Source: Pelotalea chapellei | GTDB taxonomy: Bacteria > Desulfobacterota > Desulfuromonadia > Geobacterales > Pseudopelobacteraceae | Assembly (NCBI RefSeq): GCF_018531195.1 | Contig: NZ_JAHDYS010000003.1 | Location: forward strand, 124,001 to 188,000 | Length of the DNA: 64,000 nt | Direction: 5' to 3' | In this document: positions 1 to 8,046 of the stretch, piece by piece | Numbering within the stretch: position 1 is the first letter of the stretch | Layout: every line of letters starts with the position of its first letter | Translations under genes and position numbers: made by a program | Notes under the pieces: generated by a model | What the model was told of the DNA's origin: nothing | The model's input: the letters and a program-made list of their open reading frames with translations, nothing else | The model's database searches: none

Positions 1-359
1 TAGACCGTGGCCAGGGTGATGCCGGCAACGGCCGTCGGCAGGGCAAATGGGAGATCCACCAGCGCGTCCACCAGGCGCCTGCCGGGAAAGGGATAGCGAA
101 CCAGCACCCAGGCCACCAGCACGCCGAAGACAGCGTTGATGCCGGCGGCAGCCAGGGCCGCGCCAAAGGTGACCTTGTAGGAGGCCAGTACCCGTGGGGC
201 AGCCACCGCTTCGAGGAACTCATTCCAGGAGAGCCCGGCGGTCTTGAACACCAGGGCCGAGAGCGGGATCAGTACCACCAGGCTCAAGTAGAGCAAGGTG
301 TAACCCATGGTTGGTCCGAAGCCGGGCAAGACGTTATGGTGCTTGGTGAATAGTTTCAT
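1..359 (-). CDS. cysT: Sulfate ABC transporter permease CysT (partial, runs off the window)
   Basis: Inner-membrane permease of the sulfate/thiosulfate importer. Only the first 119 residues are in the window; the gene continues past base 1. The visible protein begins MKLFTKHHNVLPGFG, then has a first membrane helix (GYTLLYLSLVVLIPL) and the start of the permease domain, with hydrophobic segments separated by the VAAPRVLASYKVTFG stretch and the conserved DLPFALPTAVAGITLA region typical of CysT/CysU. The ATG at 357-359 is preceded by a weak AGGA. It lies downstream of the sulfate-binding protein gene on the same strand, 176 bp away, which supports a sulfate import operon (sbp-cysT-...). Family assignment is firm; substrate choice between sulfate and thiosulfate cannot be read from this part. 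Confidence 0.9.
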   Translation of the reverse strand, partial: MKLFTKHHNVLPGFGPTMGYTLLYLSLVVLIPLSALVFKTAGLSWNEFLEAVAAPRVLASYKVTFGAALAAAGINAVFGVLVAWVLVRYPFPGRRLVDALVDLPFALPTAVAGITLATV

Positions 360-488
360 GGTCTGTTCCTGGCGGCATGGTGCGGGGGAGTGAAGGCGTA
401 GGCGTCAAGGAATCTGCTTCCTGGCGGGATACTGCCGGTTTCATGCGCTTCCACTCGCTCAGGATCATGCTGAACCGTGATGAATGTA

Positions 489-514
489 CCGGGACGGCGC
501 AGTGACCGCCCCGG
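489..514 (-). terminator. Intercistronic hairpin between sbp and cysT
   Basis: A GC-rich inverted repeat, CCGGGGCGG on the minus strand facing CGCCGTCCCGG, can fold into a strong hairpin in the sbp-cysT spacer. No T-run follows, so it is more likely a partial attenuator or a 3'-end stabiliser that keeps the binding protein more abundant than the permease. This role is inferred from similar solute-binding-protein operons. Confidence 0.45.
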
Positions 515-535
515 CTGTAGACTTGTTCCGTTGGC

Positions 536-1534
536 TTACTTCTTTGCCGCTCCGGTGATCTGGTCGAAGATACCACCATCGCTGAAATGCGTTTTCTGAG
601 CCTTCTGCCAGCCACCGAAGGCCTGATCAATGGTGTAGAGTTTCACCTTGGCCAGCTTGGTCGGGATCTTGGTATTGATCGGACGGTAGTAGTGCTTGGC
701 AGCAAGTTTCTGACCTTCGTCAGTGTAGAGGAATTTCAGATACTCCTCGGCCACTTTTCGGGTTCCACGCTTGTCTGCGACTTTGTCGATCACAGTGACC
801 GGCGGTTCCGCCAGGATGCTTTCAGATGGGGTCACGATCTCGAACTTATCCGGCCCCAATTCGTTGATTGCCAGGAACGCTTCGTTCTCCCAGGCCAGCA
901 GAACATCTCCAAGGCCCCGCTGTACAAAGGTGTTGGTGGAGCCGCGGGCGCCGGAATCAAGCACTGGTACGTTCTTGAACAGCTTGGAGACGAACTCTTT
1001 AGCTGTGGCATCGTTGCCACCCGGTTGATGCTTGGCAAAGGCCCAGGCTGCCAGGTAGTTCCAGCGGGCGCCGCCGGAGGTTTTCGGATTGGGAGTGATC
1101 ACCGAAACGCCCGGCTTGATCAGGTCGTCCCAGTTCTTAATCTTCTTGGGGTTTCCCTTACGCACCAGAAACACGATCGTGGAGGTATAGGGAGAACTGT
1201 TCTTGGGCAGTTCCTTCTGCCAGCCCGGCTTGATCAACCCTTTCTCCGCGATGGCATCGATATCGTAGGCTAGCGCCAAAGTAACCACGTCGGCTTCCAG
1301 ACCATCGATAACGGCGCGGGCTTGCTTGCCAGATCCGCCGTGGGATTGCTTAATCGTTACTTTGTCGCCAGTCTTCCCTTTCCAATAGGTGGCAAAGGAT
1401 TTGTTAACGTCGGTGTACAATTCGCGAGTTGGATCGTAGGATACGTTCAGCAAGGTGACGTCGGCGGCAAAGGCGGCTACCGTTGTGGATACAGCCAAAG
1501 CAAGCGTTGTGAAGGATGTGATGATTTTTTTCAT
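536..1534 (-). CDS. sbp: Periplasmic sulfate-binding protein
   Basis: Solute receptor of the sulfate ABC importer, 332 residues, the usual family length. It starts with a clear Sec signal peptide ([23 protein letters not shown], cleavage near residue 23), followed by [17 protein letters not shown], which is the hallmark N-terminus of Sbp/CysP. Further family signatures are [13 protein letters not shown] (anion-binding loop), [26 protein letters not shown] and VLLAWENEA. The ATG at 1532-1534 has a good ribosome site, AAGGAGAG. It is the first gene of an operon with cysT downstream and has a strong sigma-70-like promoter upstream (1631-1659). Family assignment is secure; sulfate against thiosulfate preference is not decided by sequence alone. 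Confidence 0.95.
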   Translation of the reverse strand: MKKIITSFTTLALAVSTTVAAFAADVTLLNVSYDPTRELYTDVNKSFATYWKGKTGDKVTIKQSHGGSGKQARAVIDGLEADVVTLALAYDIDAIAEKGLIKPGWQKELPKNSSPYTSTIVFLVRKGNPKKIKNWDDLIKPGVSVITPNPKTSGGARWNYLAAWAFAKHQPGGNDATAKEFVSKLFKNVPVLDSGARGSTNTFVQRGLGDVLLAWENEAFLAINELGPDKFEIVTPSESILAEPPVTVIDKVADKRGTRKVAEEYLKFLYTDEGQKLAAKHYYRPINTKIPTKLAKVKLYTIDQAFGGWQKAQKTHFSDGGIFDQITGAAKK

Positions 1535-1630
1535 AATACTCTCCTTTTATCTATGGATTTTATAGTTATTAAACCGTTAAAAAAAGTTGCACTTCCGGAT
1601 CAAGGAACAGCAACATAAAACGTATTAATG

Positions 1631-1659
1631 CTAATACCAATGTATGAAATAAGTGTCAA
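1631..1659 (-). promoter_or_regulatory. Sigma-70-type promoter of the sbp-cysT operon
   Basis: On the minus strand TTGACA (1654-1659) and TATTAG (1631-1636) are separated by exactly 17 bp and face sbp, leaving a leader of roughly 90 bases. An imperfect palindrome with TATTG/CAATA ends lies just upstream (1678-1697) and could be an operator for a sulfur-responsive regulator. The promoter is seen directly; the operator is a guess. Confidence 0.65.
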
Positions 1660-1949
1660 GCATTTATTTATATTATCTATTGACATTATAGACAATAACT
1701 ATTCCAGCGGCGCCATATCCCCTTTCACGATGTTATCCGCCTTCCGCCTACCACAGAAATGCAAGAACATTAAAAATTACATGGACAGCATCCACATTGA
1801 TGTCTAAAATTTCTTTCCTCTTTATGGGGAAAGACATCCATGAGGCGCTGAAAGAAAAATCATGGTAATCTACCATTTAATCTTGCCCCCCTGGATTTAA
1901 CGGGTTTTCTATTTAAGAGCCATCTGTAACCTGCTTAAGGATAAAAAAA
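1660..1949. other. Intergenic region between sbp and the CorC-like gene
   Basis: Non-coding gap between divergent genes, part of a gap of about 415 bases. Apart from the sbp promoter and the weak palindrome at 1678-1697, I see no coding frame and no recognised riboswitch. It must also carry the promoter of the CorC-like gene, but no convincing -35/-10 pair stands out. Confidence 0.5.
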
Positions 1950-3266
1950 ATGCTTATGACAATCTCATATATTGCTATGGTTTTACTGCTCGTACTGGCC
2001 AACGGTTTTTTTGTCGCCTCCGAATTCTCGCTGGTGGCGGTGCGCCGCTCGCGTATCGCGGTACTTGCCGAGGATGGCGACCGTCGTGCCCTTCGGCTTC
2101 TGGAACTGATCGACAACCTTAATGCCTACATCTCTGCAACCCAACTCGGCATAACCATGGCATCCCTCGCCTTGGGCTGGATCGGCGAACCTGCATTCGC
2201 AAATTTGCTGGAAGCGCCCCTGCGGGGACATGTTTCAGATACTGTGCGACATACCATTTCCTTTGCTCTTGCGTTTACAGCCATTACATTCCTGCACATC
2301 GTTCTGGGAGAACTGGCTCCAAAAACACTGGCCCTTGAACGAACGGAAAAGGTGGCTCTGGCGATCGCCCTGCCGATGCGTTTGTTTCACAAGCTGTTCC
2401 GCTGGCCGATTCGGCTGCTGGATTGGGCGGGAACCCGTACTGTCCGTTTTTTCGGACTTCACCCCTCGTCCGATCATGCCTCAGTTTACACCTCCGACGA
2501 ATTGCGTCATCTGATCGATACTTCCCTGCAAAGCGGTTCCATTGATGCCGACGAACAAACTCTTTTGCAGGGGGTATTCGAGTTTGCCGATGCCGAAGTA
2601 CGCGAAATAATGGTTCCACGCAGTGCAGTTGACGCCTTGCCGGTAAACGCCACCCTTGAGGAAACGAAGAAGGCATTTCGCACATTGGGATACTCCCGCA
2701 TGCCGGTCTACCGTGACCAGTTGGACAACATTGTCGGTGTTCTCTACCGTAGAGACCTGGAGCCATATTTCGAACACCCTCATACTCAAATTTTCGACCT
2801 GGCAAATTTGGTTCATTCACCCAAGTTCATTCCTGCTACCGCTCAACTCAGTGCGGCCTTAAGGCAGATGCAGTCCTCCCGGAGTCACTTGGCTATTGTG
2901 GTAGACGAATATGGCGGAATCGAGGGAATTATTACGCTCGAGGATCTGCTTGAAGAAATAGTCGGTGAAATAGTTGACGAATTTGACGAAGAGACGTCGG
3001 CACTCATTATAGAAGACGATGGAAGTTATGTGCTGGATGGCATGCTGACCGTGCGGGATCTCAACAACCACCTGAATCTGCACCTGCCAGAAGAAGGCTC
3101 CTACAATACAGTCGCGGGATTGTTGCTCGCCAGGGCCGGCCGCATGATGAATCCCGGGGAGTCCATTGAGCACGAAGAGGGACTCTTTACAGTGGAGAGC
3201 CTGGACCGGCGACGCATCCGCCGGGTACGGTTTACACCCGCTTCGCACGAAACAAGTGATGAGTGA
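1950..3266 (+). CDS. CNNM/CBS-domain transporter of the HlyC/CorC family
   Basis: Membrane protein of 438 residues with the canonical three-part architecture. Residues 1-190 form a CNNM (DUF21) domain with about four hydrophobic helices (opening MLMTISYIAMVLLLVLANGFFVASEF, LNAYISATQLGITMASLALGW, LAPKTLALE). Residues about 205-330 are a CBS pair introduced by REIMVPRSAVDALP and including VVDEYGGIEGIITLEDLLEEIVGEI. Residues about 345-430 are the CorC/HlyC C-terminal domain (LDGMLTVRDLN, YNTVAGLLL). Family members act in Mg2+/Co2+ efflux or tolerance; the hemolysin label is historical. AAGG about 9 bases upstream supports the ATG at 1950; an ATG at 1956 is an alternative. Substrate is inferred from the family only. 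Confidence 0.9.
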   Translation: MLMTISYIAMVLLLVLANGFFVASEFSLVAVRRSRIAVLAEDGDRRALRLLELIDNLNAYISATQLGITMASLALGWIGEPAFANLLEAPLRGHVSDTVRHTISFALAFTAITFLHIVLGELAPKTLALERTEKVALAIALPMRLFHKLFRWPIRLLDWAGTRTVRFFGLHPSSDHASVYTSDELRHLIDTSLQSGSIDADEQTLLQGVFEFADAEVREIMVPRSAVDALPVNATLEETKKAFRTLGYSRMPVYRDQLDNIVGVLYRRDLEPYFEHPHTQIFDLANLVHSPKFIPATAQLSAALRQMQSSRSHLAIVVDEYGGIEGIITLEDLLEEIVGEIVDEFDEETSALIIEDDGSYVLDGMLTVRDLNNHLNLHLPEEGSYNTVAGLLLARAGRMMNPGESIEHEEGLFTVESLDRRRIRRVRFTPASHETSDE

Positions 3267-3351
3267 TGTTATGCTTTCCAGATGAATAGGTTATTTTCAA
3301 CTTATGATCAGAGGATTTCTTGCAGCAGAGTTTACCTGAAAGGATTTATCA

Positions 3352-3771
3352 ATGACCGAAGATATCCGCTGGATGCAGCGTTTCGACAACTTCAAAAAGT
3401 CGCTTAAACAGTTGGATAATGCCATTGCCCTGATGGCAGAGCGCGACCTCAATGACCTTGAGCAGCAGGGTGTCATCCAAGCTTTTGAGTATAACTACGA
3501 ACTGGCATGGAACACCTTGAAGGACTTTTACGAGTATCAGGGAGAGCAAAATATTCAGGGAAGCAGGGACGCCATCAGGGTTGCCTTCAAGCGAGGAATG
3601 ATTGCTAACGGCGACGTCTGGATGAAAATGATCAAAAGCCGAGGTTTGACCGTCCATACCTACAATGAAGAAGTTACGCTTCAAATTCTGGAAGACATCA
3701 TTTATCGATACTATCCCGAATTCGTAGCACTAAGAGAGAAACTCACACAGCTTATGGCACATCATGACTGA
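3352..3771 (+). CDS. hepT: HEPN-domain toxin, HepT / HI0074 family
   Basis: All-helical 139-residue protein of the nucleotidyltransferase substrate-binding (HI0074) type. It carries a HEPN RNase-like motif, R97-GLTV-H102-T-Y104, matching the RX4HXY pattern of HepT toxins, and the family segment AFEYNYELAWNTLKDFYEYQG. Its stop overlaps the start of mntA by 8 bases, the standard order of the HepT-MntA type VII toxin-antitoxin modules, in which MntA AMPylates the tyrosine of the RX4HXY motif to silence HepT. That biochemistry is known for characterised homologues and is inferred here. AAAGGA precedes the ATG. These small HEPN/MNT pairs are also often stable chromosomal genes without demonstrated toxicity. 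Confidence 0.85.
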   Translation: MTEDIRWMQRFDNFKKSLKQLDNAIALMAERDLNDLEQQGVIQAFEYNYELAWNTLKDFYEYQGEQNIQGSRDAIRVAFKRGMIANGDVWMKMIKSRGLTVHTYNEEVTLQILEDIIYRYYPEFVALREKLTQLMAHHD

Positions 3772-4105
3772 ACTATTCGGCCTGACCACGGAAGTCATCG
3801 CTTGTATTCGCGCCGCCCTGGCCGGTTTTGAACAGATACAAACCGCCACGCTCTACGGTTCACGCGCCAAGGGGAACTTCAAGCCAGGTTCCGATATTGA
3901 TCTAACCCTCACCACCGCAGGCGAATTACCGAAATCATTTCTGAACGATGTTTCGATAGCTCTAGACGATCTCGACCTTCCCTACTCCTTTGACCTTTCC
4001 CTGCTCCATAAAATCAATAACTCCAACCTGATCGACCACATCCACCGTGTCGGTGTCGAATTCTACAATGCAGAAAGTTTTGCAGCCGAGAAGCATCGGC
4101 TTTAA
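3764..4105 (+). CDS. mntA: Minimal nucleotidyltransferase antitoxin, MntA / HI0073 family
   Basis: Small DNA-polymerase-beta-fold nucleotidyltransferase of 113 residues. The catalytic pattern G32-S33-X10-D44-X-D46 (GSRAKGNFKPGSDIDL) is intact, and a third acidic residue lies in SFDLSLL about 30 residues later, so the enzyme should bind metal and NTP. It overlaps hepT by 8 bases, implying translational coupling. In studied pairs the enzyme transfers AMP to the HepT toxin tyrosine. A repeat element begins immediately after the stop. Confidence 0.85.
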   Translation: MTELFGLTTEVIACIRAALAGFEQIQTATLYGSRAKGNFKPGSDIDLTLTTAGELPKSFLNDVSIALDDLDLPYSFDLSLLHKINNSNLIDHIHRVGVEFYNAESFAAEKHRL

Positions 4106-4112
4106 AGACCTT

Positions 4113-4290
4113 ATCTCACGCTGGGCCGCAGAGTAACGCAGAGAAAGGCTAAGCAAAACCTTCTTATACGCACGAAATGTCTTCGAAAAAACAGATTAAA
4201 CCATTGTGAGGATGAAGTTCATGGTTTTCTTAAGGTTAGATTCTCTCTGCGGGCTTGCCTAGAGCACCTACTTCTGGCCGCGTGATACAA
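4113..4290. repeat. Dispersed composite palindromic repeat, copy 1
   Basis: The gap after mntA starts with a TCACGC..CGCAGAGTAACGCAGAGAAA box (4113-4149) and ends with a facing box containing TTCTCTCTGCGGG, then CTTGCCTAGAGCACCTACTTCTGGCCGCGTGA (4241-4290, split in two for citation). The outer boxes are mutual inverted repeats. The same composite occurs at 27308-27729, 29653-29833, 63124-63275 and 63305-63475. The inner section is degenerate here. No coding frame. Confidence 0.75.
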
Positions 4291-4385
4291 GTTTTAAAAA
4301 GGCTAAACTCACGCGACTAAAAGCGCACAATCCCCCACCCTTGACAGATCCCCCTCCCCTGTTTCAATTGTAGTAGGTGATCGCG

Positions 4386-5186
4386 ATGCTTGGCGCTTGT
4401 TTAACAGAGGCCGTACGGGCACGAGGAACGGGGGTTGACATGCAGCGACCTGAAAGTTCGCCGGAAAAGGGGGCGGAGATTCTGACGAGTCTGGTGCCGC
4501 CGGAACTATGGTCCCAATACGCCTCAGTGTTCGCCGAAGGAGCCAAACGAGGCATCCGTTTCGTAGTTGGCGGAGGACTCGCAGTTTCCGTTTATTCGGG
4601 ACATACCCGCCGCTACACTAAAGACATGGACCTCTTCGTACGAGAGGAAGACAGTGGAGCGCTCCTGGAGATGCTACATGGGCTGGGGTTCAAGGAGTAT
4701 ACCGAGTTCCCCTACGACCGGACCTGGAGTTATCGTGCCATCCGTCATGGCGCGATAGTGGACATTCTCTGGATGACGCTGAATGGAAAGACCGCCGTGG
4801 ACGAGACGTGGCTGACTAAAGGGTGGCAGTTCTCGGTGAGAGAAAGCCGGATCCGATTGATCCCGGTGGAAGAGCTGATCGTGGCTAAGCTTTATATTCT
4901 GAAGAGGGACCGGACCGACTGGCCAGACGTAATGAATCTTCTGTATGCCATGGGGAGTGAGCTGGATTGGGCGCGGATGTTCGAAGTTCTGGGGGATGAC
5001 CTCCTTCTCCTCGGAGGTGTCATGAATGTCTTTCGTTGGCTCTGCCCAGGCAAGGCGTATCTGCTGCCGGCTCATATCTGGACAAGCCTGGGGCTATTGC
5101 CGCCGGTCAACTCGGACCTTCAGGTGGACAGAGGAAGGGTGGCCCTCCTTATGGCAGAGCAGTTGTTTCCCGGAGAAAAATCATGA
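4386..5186 (+). CDS. Nucleotidyltransferase-fold protein, AbiEii-like or aminoglycoside-NTase-like, function unknown
   Basis: Protein of about 266 residues with a nucleotidyltransferase-like core: FVVGGGLAVSVYSGHTRRYT followed by KDMDLFV gives the GG...D-x-D pattern used for metal and NTP binding. Then come HGAIVDILW (possible third acidic residue) and PVEELIVAKLYILKRDRTDWPD, a segment typical of the NTP_transf/DUF1814 (AbiEii-like) superfamily. The ATG at 4386 is preceded by AGGTGA (4375-4380); an in-frame GTG at 4377 and an ATG at 4440 are alternatives. The last codons overlap the start of the sugar isomerase gene (ATGA), so the two are probably translated together. No recognisable partner antitoxin (AbiEi) is adjacent, so a toxin role is not supported. 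Real gene, function open. Confidence 0.7.
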   Translation: MLGACLTEAVRARGTGVDMQRPESSPEKGAEILTSLVPPELWSQYASVFAEGAKRGIRFVVGGGLAVSVYSGHTRRYTKDMDLFVREEDSGALLEMLHGLGFKEYTEFPYDRTWSYRAIRHGAIVDILWMTLNGKTAVDETWLTKGWQFSVRESRIRLIPVEELIVAKLYILKRDRTDWPDVMNLLYAMGSELDWARMFEVLGDDLLLLGGVMNVFRWLCPGKAYLLPAHIWTSLGLLPPVNSDLQVDRGRVALLMAEQLFPGEKS

Positions 5187-5959
5187 AGATCGGAGCAATG
5201 AACCATCCCCGAGAAAACCCGCTTGAGGAGATCCGCAAGTTTGCACACATGGGGCTCGATTTCATCGACCTGACTCTGGAACCGCCTGGAGCGGGGTGGT
5301 GGCAGTGCGACCCGCTGGCGGTCAGGCAGGCACTCGCTGACCATAGCCTGGACATCGTGGGACATACCGCGTACTTCCTTCCCCTCGGCCATCCATTCGA
5401 GGAGGTACGGCAGGGGGCAGTGGAAGCTTTCCGCCGTTCGCTTATGTTCTTTGCCAAAGCCGGAGCGAGCTGGATGAATATCCATCCGGACAGGAACGCG
5501 CCGATGCACGATAGGAACTACGTGATCAAACAGAATCTGAAGAGCCTGGGCGAGCTGCTGGAGGCGGCCGATGGTACGGGGGTGGGGATCATGATCGAAA
5601 ACGTGCCCGGCGGCTTCAACAGTGCCGACCAGCTTGGCGAGCTGCTCGATCCGCTGCCCCAACTAGGGCTCCACCTGGATATCGGCCACACGGAGCTGAT
5701 GGTCGAGGCTAGCACAATGAAGGACATCCTTGCGAGATTCGGCGACCGGCTCAGACATGTCCATCTCCACGACAACAAAGGGGGCGTCGCCGACCTCCAT
5801 CTCCCGCTCGGCGCCGGAACCATCGATGTTGCGAGCCACCTGCGGAAACTTAAGCATACCGGCTACGACGGCACCATCACTCTGGAAGTCTTCACCCCGG
5901 ATCCCACCTATCTCGCCATAAGTATGGAGAAGCTGCGGACCATGTGGGATAAAGTCTGA
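5183..5959 (+). CDS. Sugar phosphate isomerase/epimerase, xylose-isomerase-like TIM barrel
   Basis: 258-residue TIM-barrel protein of the AP-endonuclease-2 / xylose isomerase-like superfamily. Metal-ligand regions are visible in barrel order: WMNIHPDRN, GIMIENVPGG (Glu), GLHLDIGHTEL (Asp/His), RHVHLHDNKGG and ADLHLPLGAGTIDV, and ITLEVF (Glu) near the C-terminus. Such proteins isomerise or epimerise small sugars or, less often, cleave abasic DNA. The short length and RHVHLHDN...GAGTID signature favour the sugar isomerase branch. The ATG at 5183 overlaps the upstream stop (ATGA) and has GGAG eleven bases before it; longer in-frame extensions run through the upstream gene and are not credible. 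Substrate unknown; coupling to a nucleotidyltransferase-fold gene is unusual. Confidence 0.8.
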   Translation: MKIGAMNHPRENPLEEIRKFAHMGLDFIDLTLEPPGAGWWQCDPLAVRQALADHSLDIVGHTAYFLPLGHPFEEVRQGAVEAFRRSLMFFAKAGASWMNIHPDRNAPMHDRNYVIKQNLKSLGELLEAADGTGVGIMIENVPGGFNSADQLGELLDPLPQLGLHLDIGHTELMVEASTMKDILARFGDRLRHVHLHDNKGGVADLHLPLGAGTIDVASHLRKLKHTGYDGTITLEVFTPDPTYLAISMEKLRTMWDKV

Positions 5960-6031
5960 CCGCTCAGTCAGTCTATTTAAAATCAACATCTTTCCCACCT
6001 GCCACGACCAACCTGCACTTTTGGATTAAAG

Positions 6032-6643
6032 CTAGGATCTTATCTCTGCCCCGATAAGACGCACAAAATCATCGTAGGAACTGAACCCAACCAGCCTCTT
6101 TCCGTCACATAGATGGGAGGGAACAGACCTGATCCTCAATTCCCGAGCCCGCTCCCAATCCGTATCGACTGCCGCGGCAAAGCTCCCCGCCGTCAGCACC
6201 GCTCGCGCCTCTTTACCCGAAAGGTTCACGGCCTCCGCGATCCGCACGAGCTCGTCCAGTTTGGCGATATTTATCCCGTCCACGAAATATGCCTGGTAAA
6301 CAGCTTTTCGGAAAAGGTCCCCCTTCCCCAGCGCTTCCGCCCATTTCCCCAATTCCTGGGCTCGCCTGCTATTGCTGGTACGGGTTCGTTCCGCCAGCGG
6401 AAGCCCCTCAGCAGCGGCCAGCTGGCGCAGCCTCGCCTGCATTTCCTTAATCTCCTTTTCCCGCCCTGCAAACAGCTCGGAGAGCTCCATCCCCTCCTCC
6501 GGCGTCTCCGGGTGGAGCGGAAAAACTGTCCAACGCAAAGTAACCCCATATTCCCGCTGCAAACGATCAGTACGCACGGTACCGAGATAGCACCAGGGTC
6601 AGATATAGTCAAAAAAGACTTCCACAACGGGTGCTTTATCCAT
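6032..6643 (-). CDS. DsbA/FrnE-family thiol oxidoreductase, predicted selenoprotein with UGA at residue 15
   Basis: Reading from the ATG at 6641-6643 (ribosome site GAGAGGTGA just upstream), the frame gives MDKAPVVEVFFDYI, then an in-frame TGA (6599-6601), then PWCYLG and about 185 more residues without interruption. FrnE/DsbA relatives have C-P-W-C here, so the TGA replaces exactly the first catalytic Cys, giving U15-P-W-C18. A 7-bp hairpin with a 5-base loop follows (6567-6585). The rest matches the family: RWTVFPLHPETPEEG, a helical insert, VYQAYFVDGINIAKLDELV and a cis-proline region VPSHLCDGKRLVGF. Length is 203 residues counting Sec. An ordinary gene caller would start at 6577 and lose the active site. 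Predicted role: cytoplasmic thiol/disulfide exchange. A real nonsense mutation is the alternative, but loss exactly at the Sec-replaceable Cys with a hairpin at the right spacing argues against it. Confidence 0.85.
6567..6601 (-). promoter_or_regulatory. UGA codon and predicted bacterial SECIS hairpin
   Basis: After the UGA (6599-6601) and 13 unpaired bases, TCGGTAC (6579-6585) pairs with GTACTGA (6567-6573): seven base pairs including one G-U, closing the loop CGTGC, which has a G near its start. The loop begins 20 bases after the UGA, inside the known 16-37 base range for bacterial SECIS apical loops. The structure lies inside the coding sequence, as in other bacterial selenoprotein mRNAs. 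Confidence 0.75.
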
Positions 6644-6822
6644 GACTCACCTCTCAATTTTTTAGTGTAAGTGTATCCGGTATCCGGGACGGAGCAACTC
6701 TCGTGTCATTAGGCGGGAGAGATTGTACGCTACTTGTGGTCCGTGGAAAAAAGTTGCGTTTTATAATTGATAACGTTATACAAAAAGTAACGTGACTAAA
6801 ATTAAAACGCGTGAGGGCAACC

Positions 6823-8046
6823 ATGGAAAATATAACTGGATCAGCGGTTGTTGCCGGTAACTATCTTGATACCCGCAAATTTCTTGTGGATGAGTTGCGC
6901 AAGCTTGTTCTTCGACACTCGGTAGTGGTTGAGGCTCCCCGCCGGTTTGGAAAAACAAGTGTCATTAAGGAGTTTGTCCGGCAGGAACATGAAAAAGGTG
7001 ATGAAAGCCGGTTTCAGATCTTGTTTCTTGAACTTGAGGGGGTAGAGACTCTCGATCAGTTCTGCCTTAAGCTTTACCAACAGCTCATTACTCTCTATGA
7101 CGTCAAACGCTATGGAGAGTGGCTTAAAACCGTGCTTAGCAGCAGTTGGAACGCAGTGGCATCTCGCGTGCCATCCATCGGTCTTCCGGAGTTTGAGCTT
7201 GAATTGCGCGAGATAACCCGCGATTTTGACTTTACCACCTGGAAAGAGCGACTTTCCCCCCTAATAGCAGGATCAAACAGGCTGGGCAAAGACGTCGTGA
7301 TTGTCTTCGATGAGTTTCCCGACATGCTGCAGAATTTTGCCGGAGGCGCTGAACCACTTGGTTTTGTCAAGGCTACGGATGTTCTTACCGCCTGGCTCAG
7401 GTCGATCCGCCAGGAATATCAGGATTCAGCACAGTGCCATTTCGTCTTCTGCGGTTCGGTAAATCTACGCAAGACGCTGGAAGAAGCAGGACTCGGCAAG
7501 CGAATGAACGACACCGAGACCCTTCGGGTTCCTCCTATGCTGATAGATGAAGCCCGAGCACTGCTGCAGGGTCTCGCCACCAGCTACAATATTATGCTGG
7601 AGCCCGCAGCCCTCGAATTCATGGTCGCCAAGACTGCCAATGGCCCGCCATACTACGGGCAGGTTCTAATCAAGGCAGTGCGTGACAGCCGTCGGTGCGA
7701 GATTTACTTTCAACTGCTGCAAGGGATTTACGACAACATGCTGCGTAACGGTGATCATGATCTAAACCACTTTGACTCCCGGCTGAACACGTACATCCCG
7801 TCACAACAGGAACTGGAAAGTACGCGCGCCATTCTGCGCACCCTTTGCAACGATGACTGGCACGAACGGGAACTGTATGACGTTGTCATTGCCGACAGCC
7901 GTCTCGCCTATGCCACTTACCAAAAGGTTGTGGATCGCCTGATTTACGAAGGTTATCTCAAACGAGATGTCGATTCCGCCGGCAAACTGTCATTTCTCTC
8001 GCCACTGCTGCGTGATTGGTGGGCATGTAAAGCGGGGGTGAGATAA
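6823..8046 (+). CDS. P-loop ATPase of the archaeal-type/AAA-like (STAND-related) group, first of a pair
   Basis: 407-residue ATPase. Walker A is APRRFGKTS (residues 38-46), a form common in PF01637-like ATPases; Walker B is VVIVFDEFPDM (about residue 150), followed by a sensor-like HFVFCGSVNLRKTL. The C-terminal quarter looks like a winged helix (YATYQKVVDRLIYEGYLKRD) and ends LSFLSPLLRDWWACK, a tail typical of this ATPase group. The ATG at 6823 sits 5 bases after GAGGG; an upstream GTG at 6811 is possible but has no ribosome site. The stop TAA shares one base with the next gene's ATG, so the two ATPases are a tight operon. Function unknown; candidate roles are defence or DNA-associated switching. 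Confidence 0.8.
   Translation: MENITGSAVVAGNYLDTRKFLVDELRKLVLRHSVVVEAPRRFGKTSVIKEFVRQEHEKGDESRFQILFLELEGVETLDQFCLKLYQQLITLYDVKRYGEWLKTVLSSSWNAVASRVPSIGLPEFELELREITRDFDFTTWKERLSPLIAGSNRLGKDVVIVFDEFPDMLQNFAGGAEPLGFVKATDVLTAWLRSIRQEYQDSAQCHFVFCGSVNLRKTLEEAGLGKRMNDTETLRVPPMLIDEARALLQGLATSYNIMLEPAALEFMVAKTANGPPYYGQVLIKAVRDSRRCEIYFQLLQGIYDNMLRNGDHDLNHFDSRLNTYIPSQQELESTRAILRTLCNDDWHERELYDVVIADSRLAYATYQKVVDRLIYEGYLKRDVDSAGKLSFLSPLLRDWWACKAGVR

Noticed and set aside
1678-1697. Palindrome TATTG...CAATA as operator of the sulfate operon
   Set aside because: Only five bases per arm match; kept as a remark under the promoter, not as a feature.
6032-6577. Start of the DsbA-like gene at 6577 as a shorter normal protein
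   Set aside because: It would drop the redox motif and has no ribosome site; the frame is family-like on both sides of the UGA.
6599-6601. Simple nonsense mutation or sequencing error explaining the TGA
   Set aside because: Not excluded, but the position is exactly the Sec-replaceable Cys, the frame is otherwise intact, and a SECIS-like hairpin follows at correct spacing.
6762-6779. TATAAT and ATAACGTTAT palindrome before the ATPase pair as a promoter/operator
   Set aside because: No acceptable -35 element at 16-18 bp was found; the palindrome is short and may be chance.
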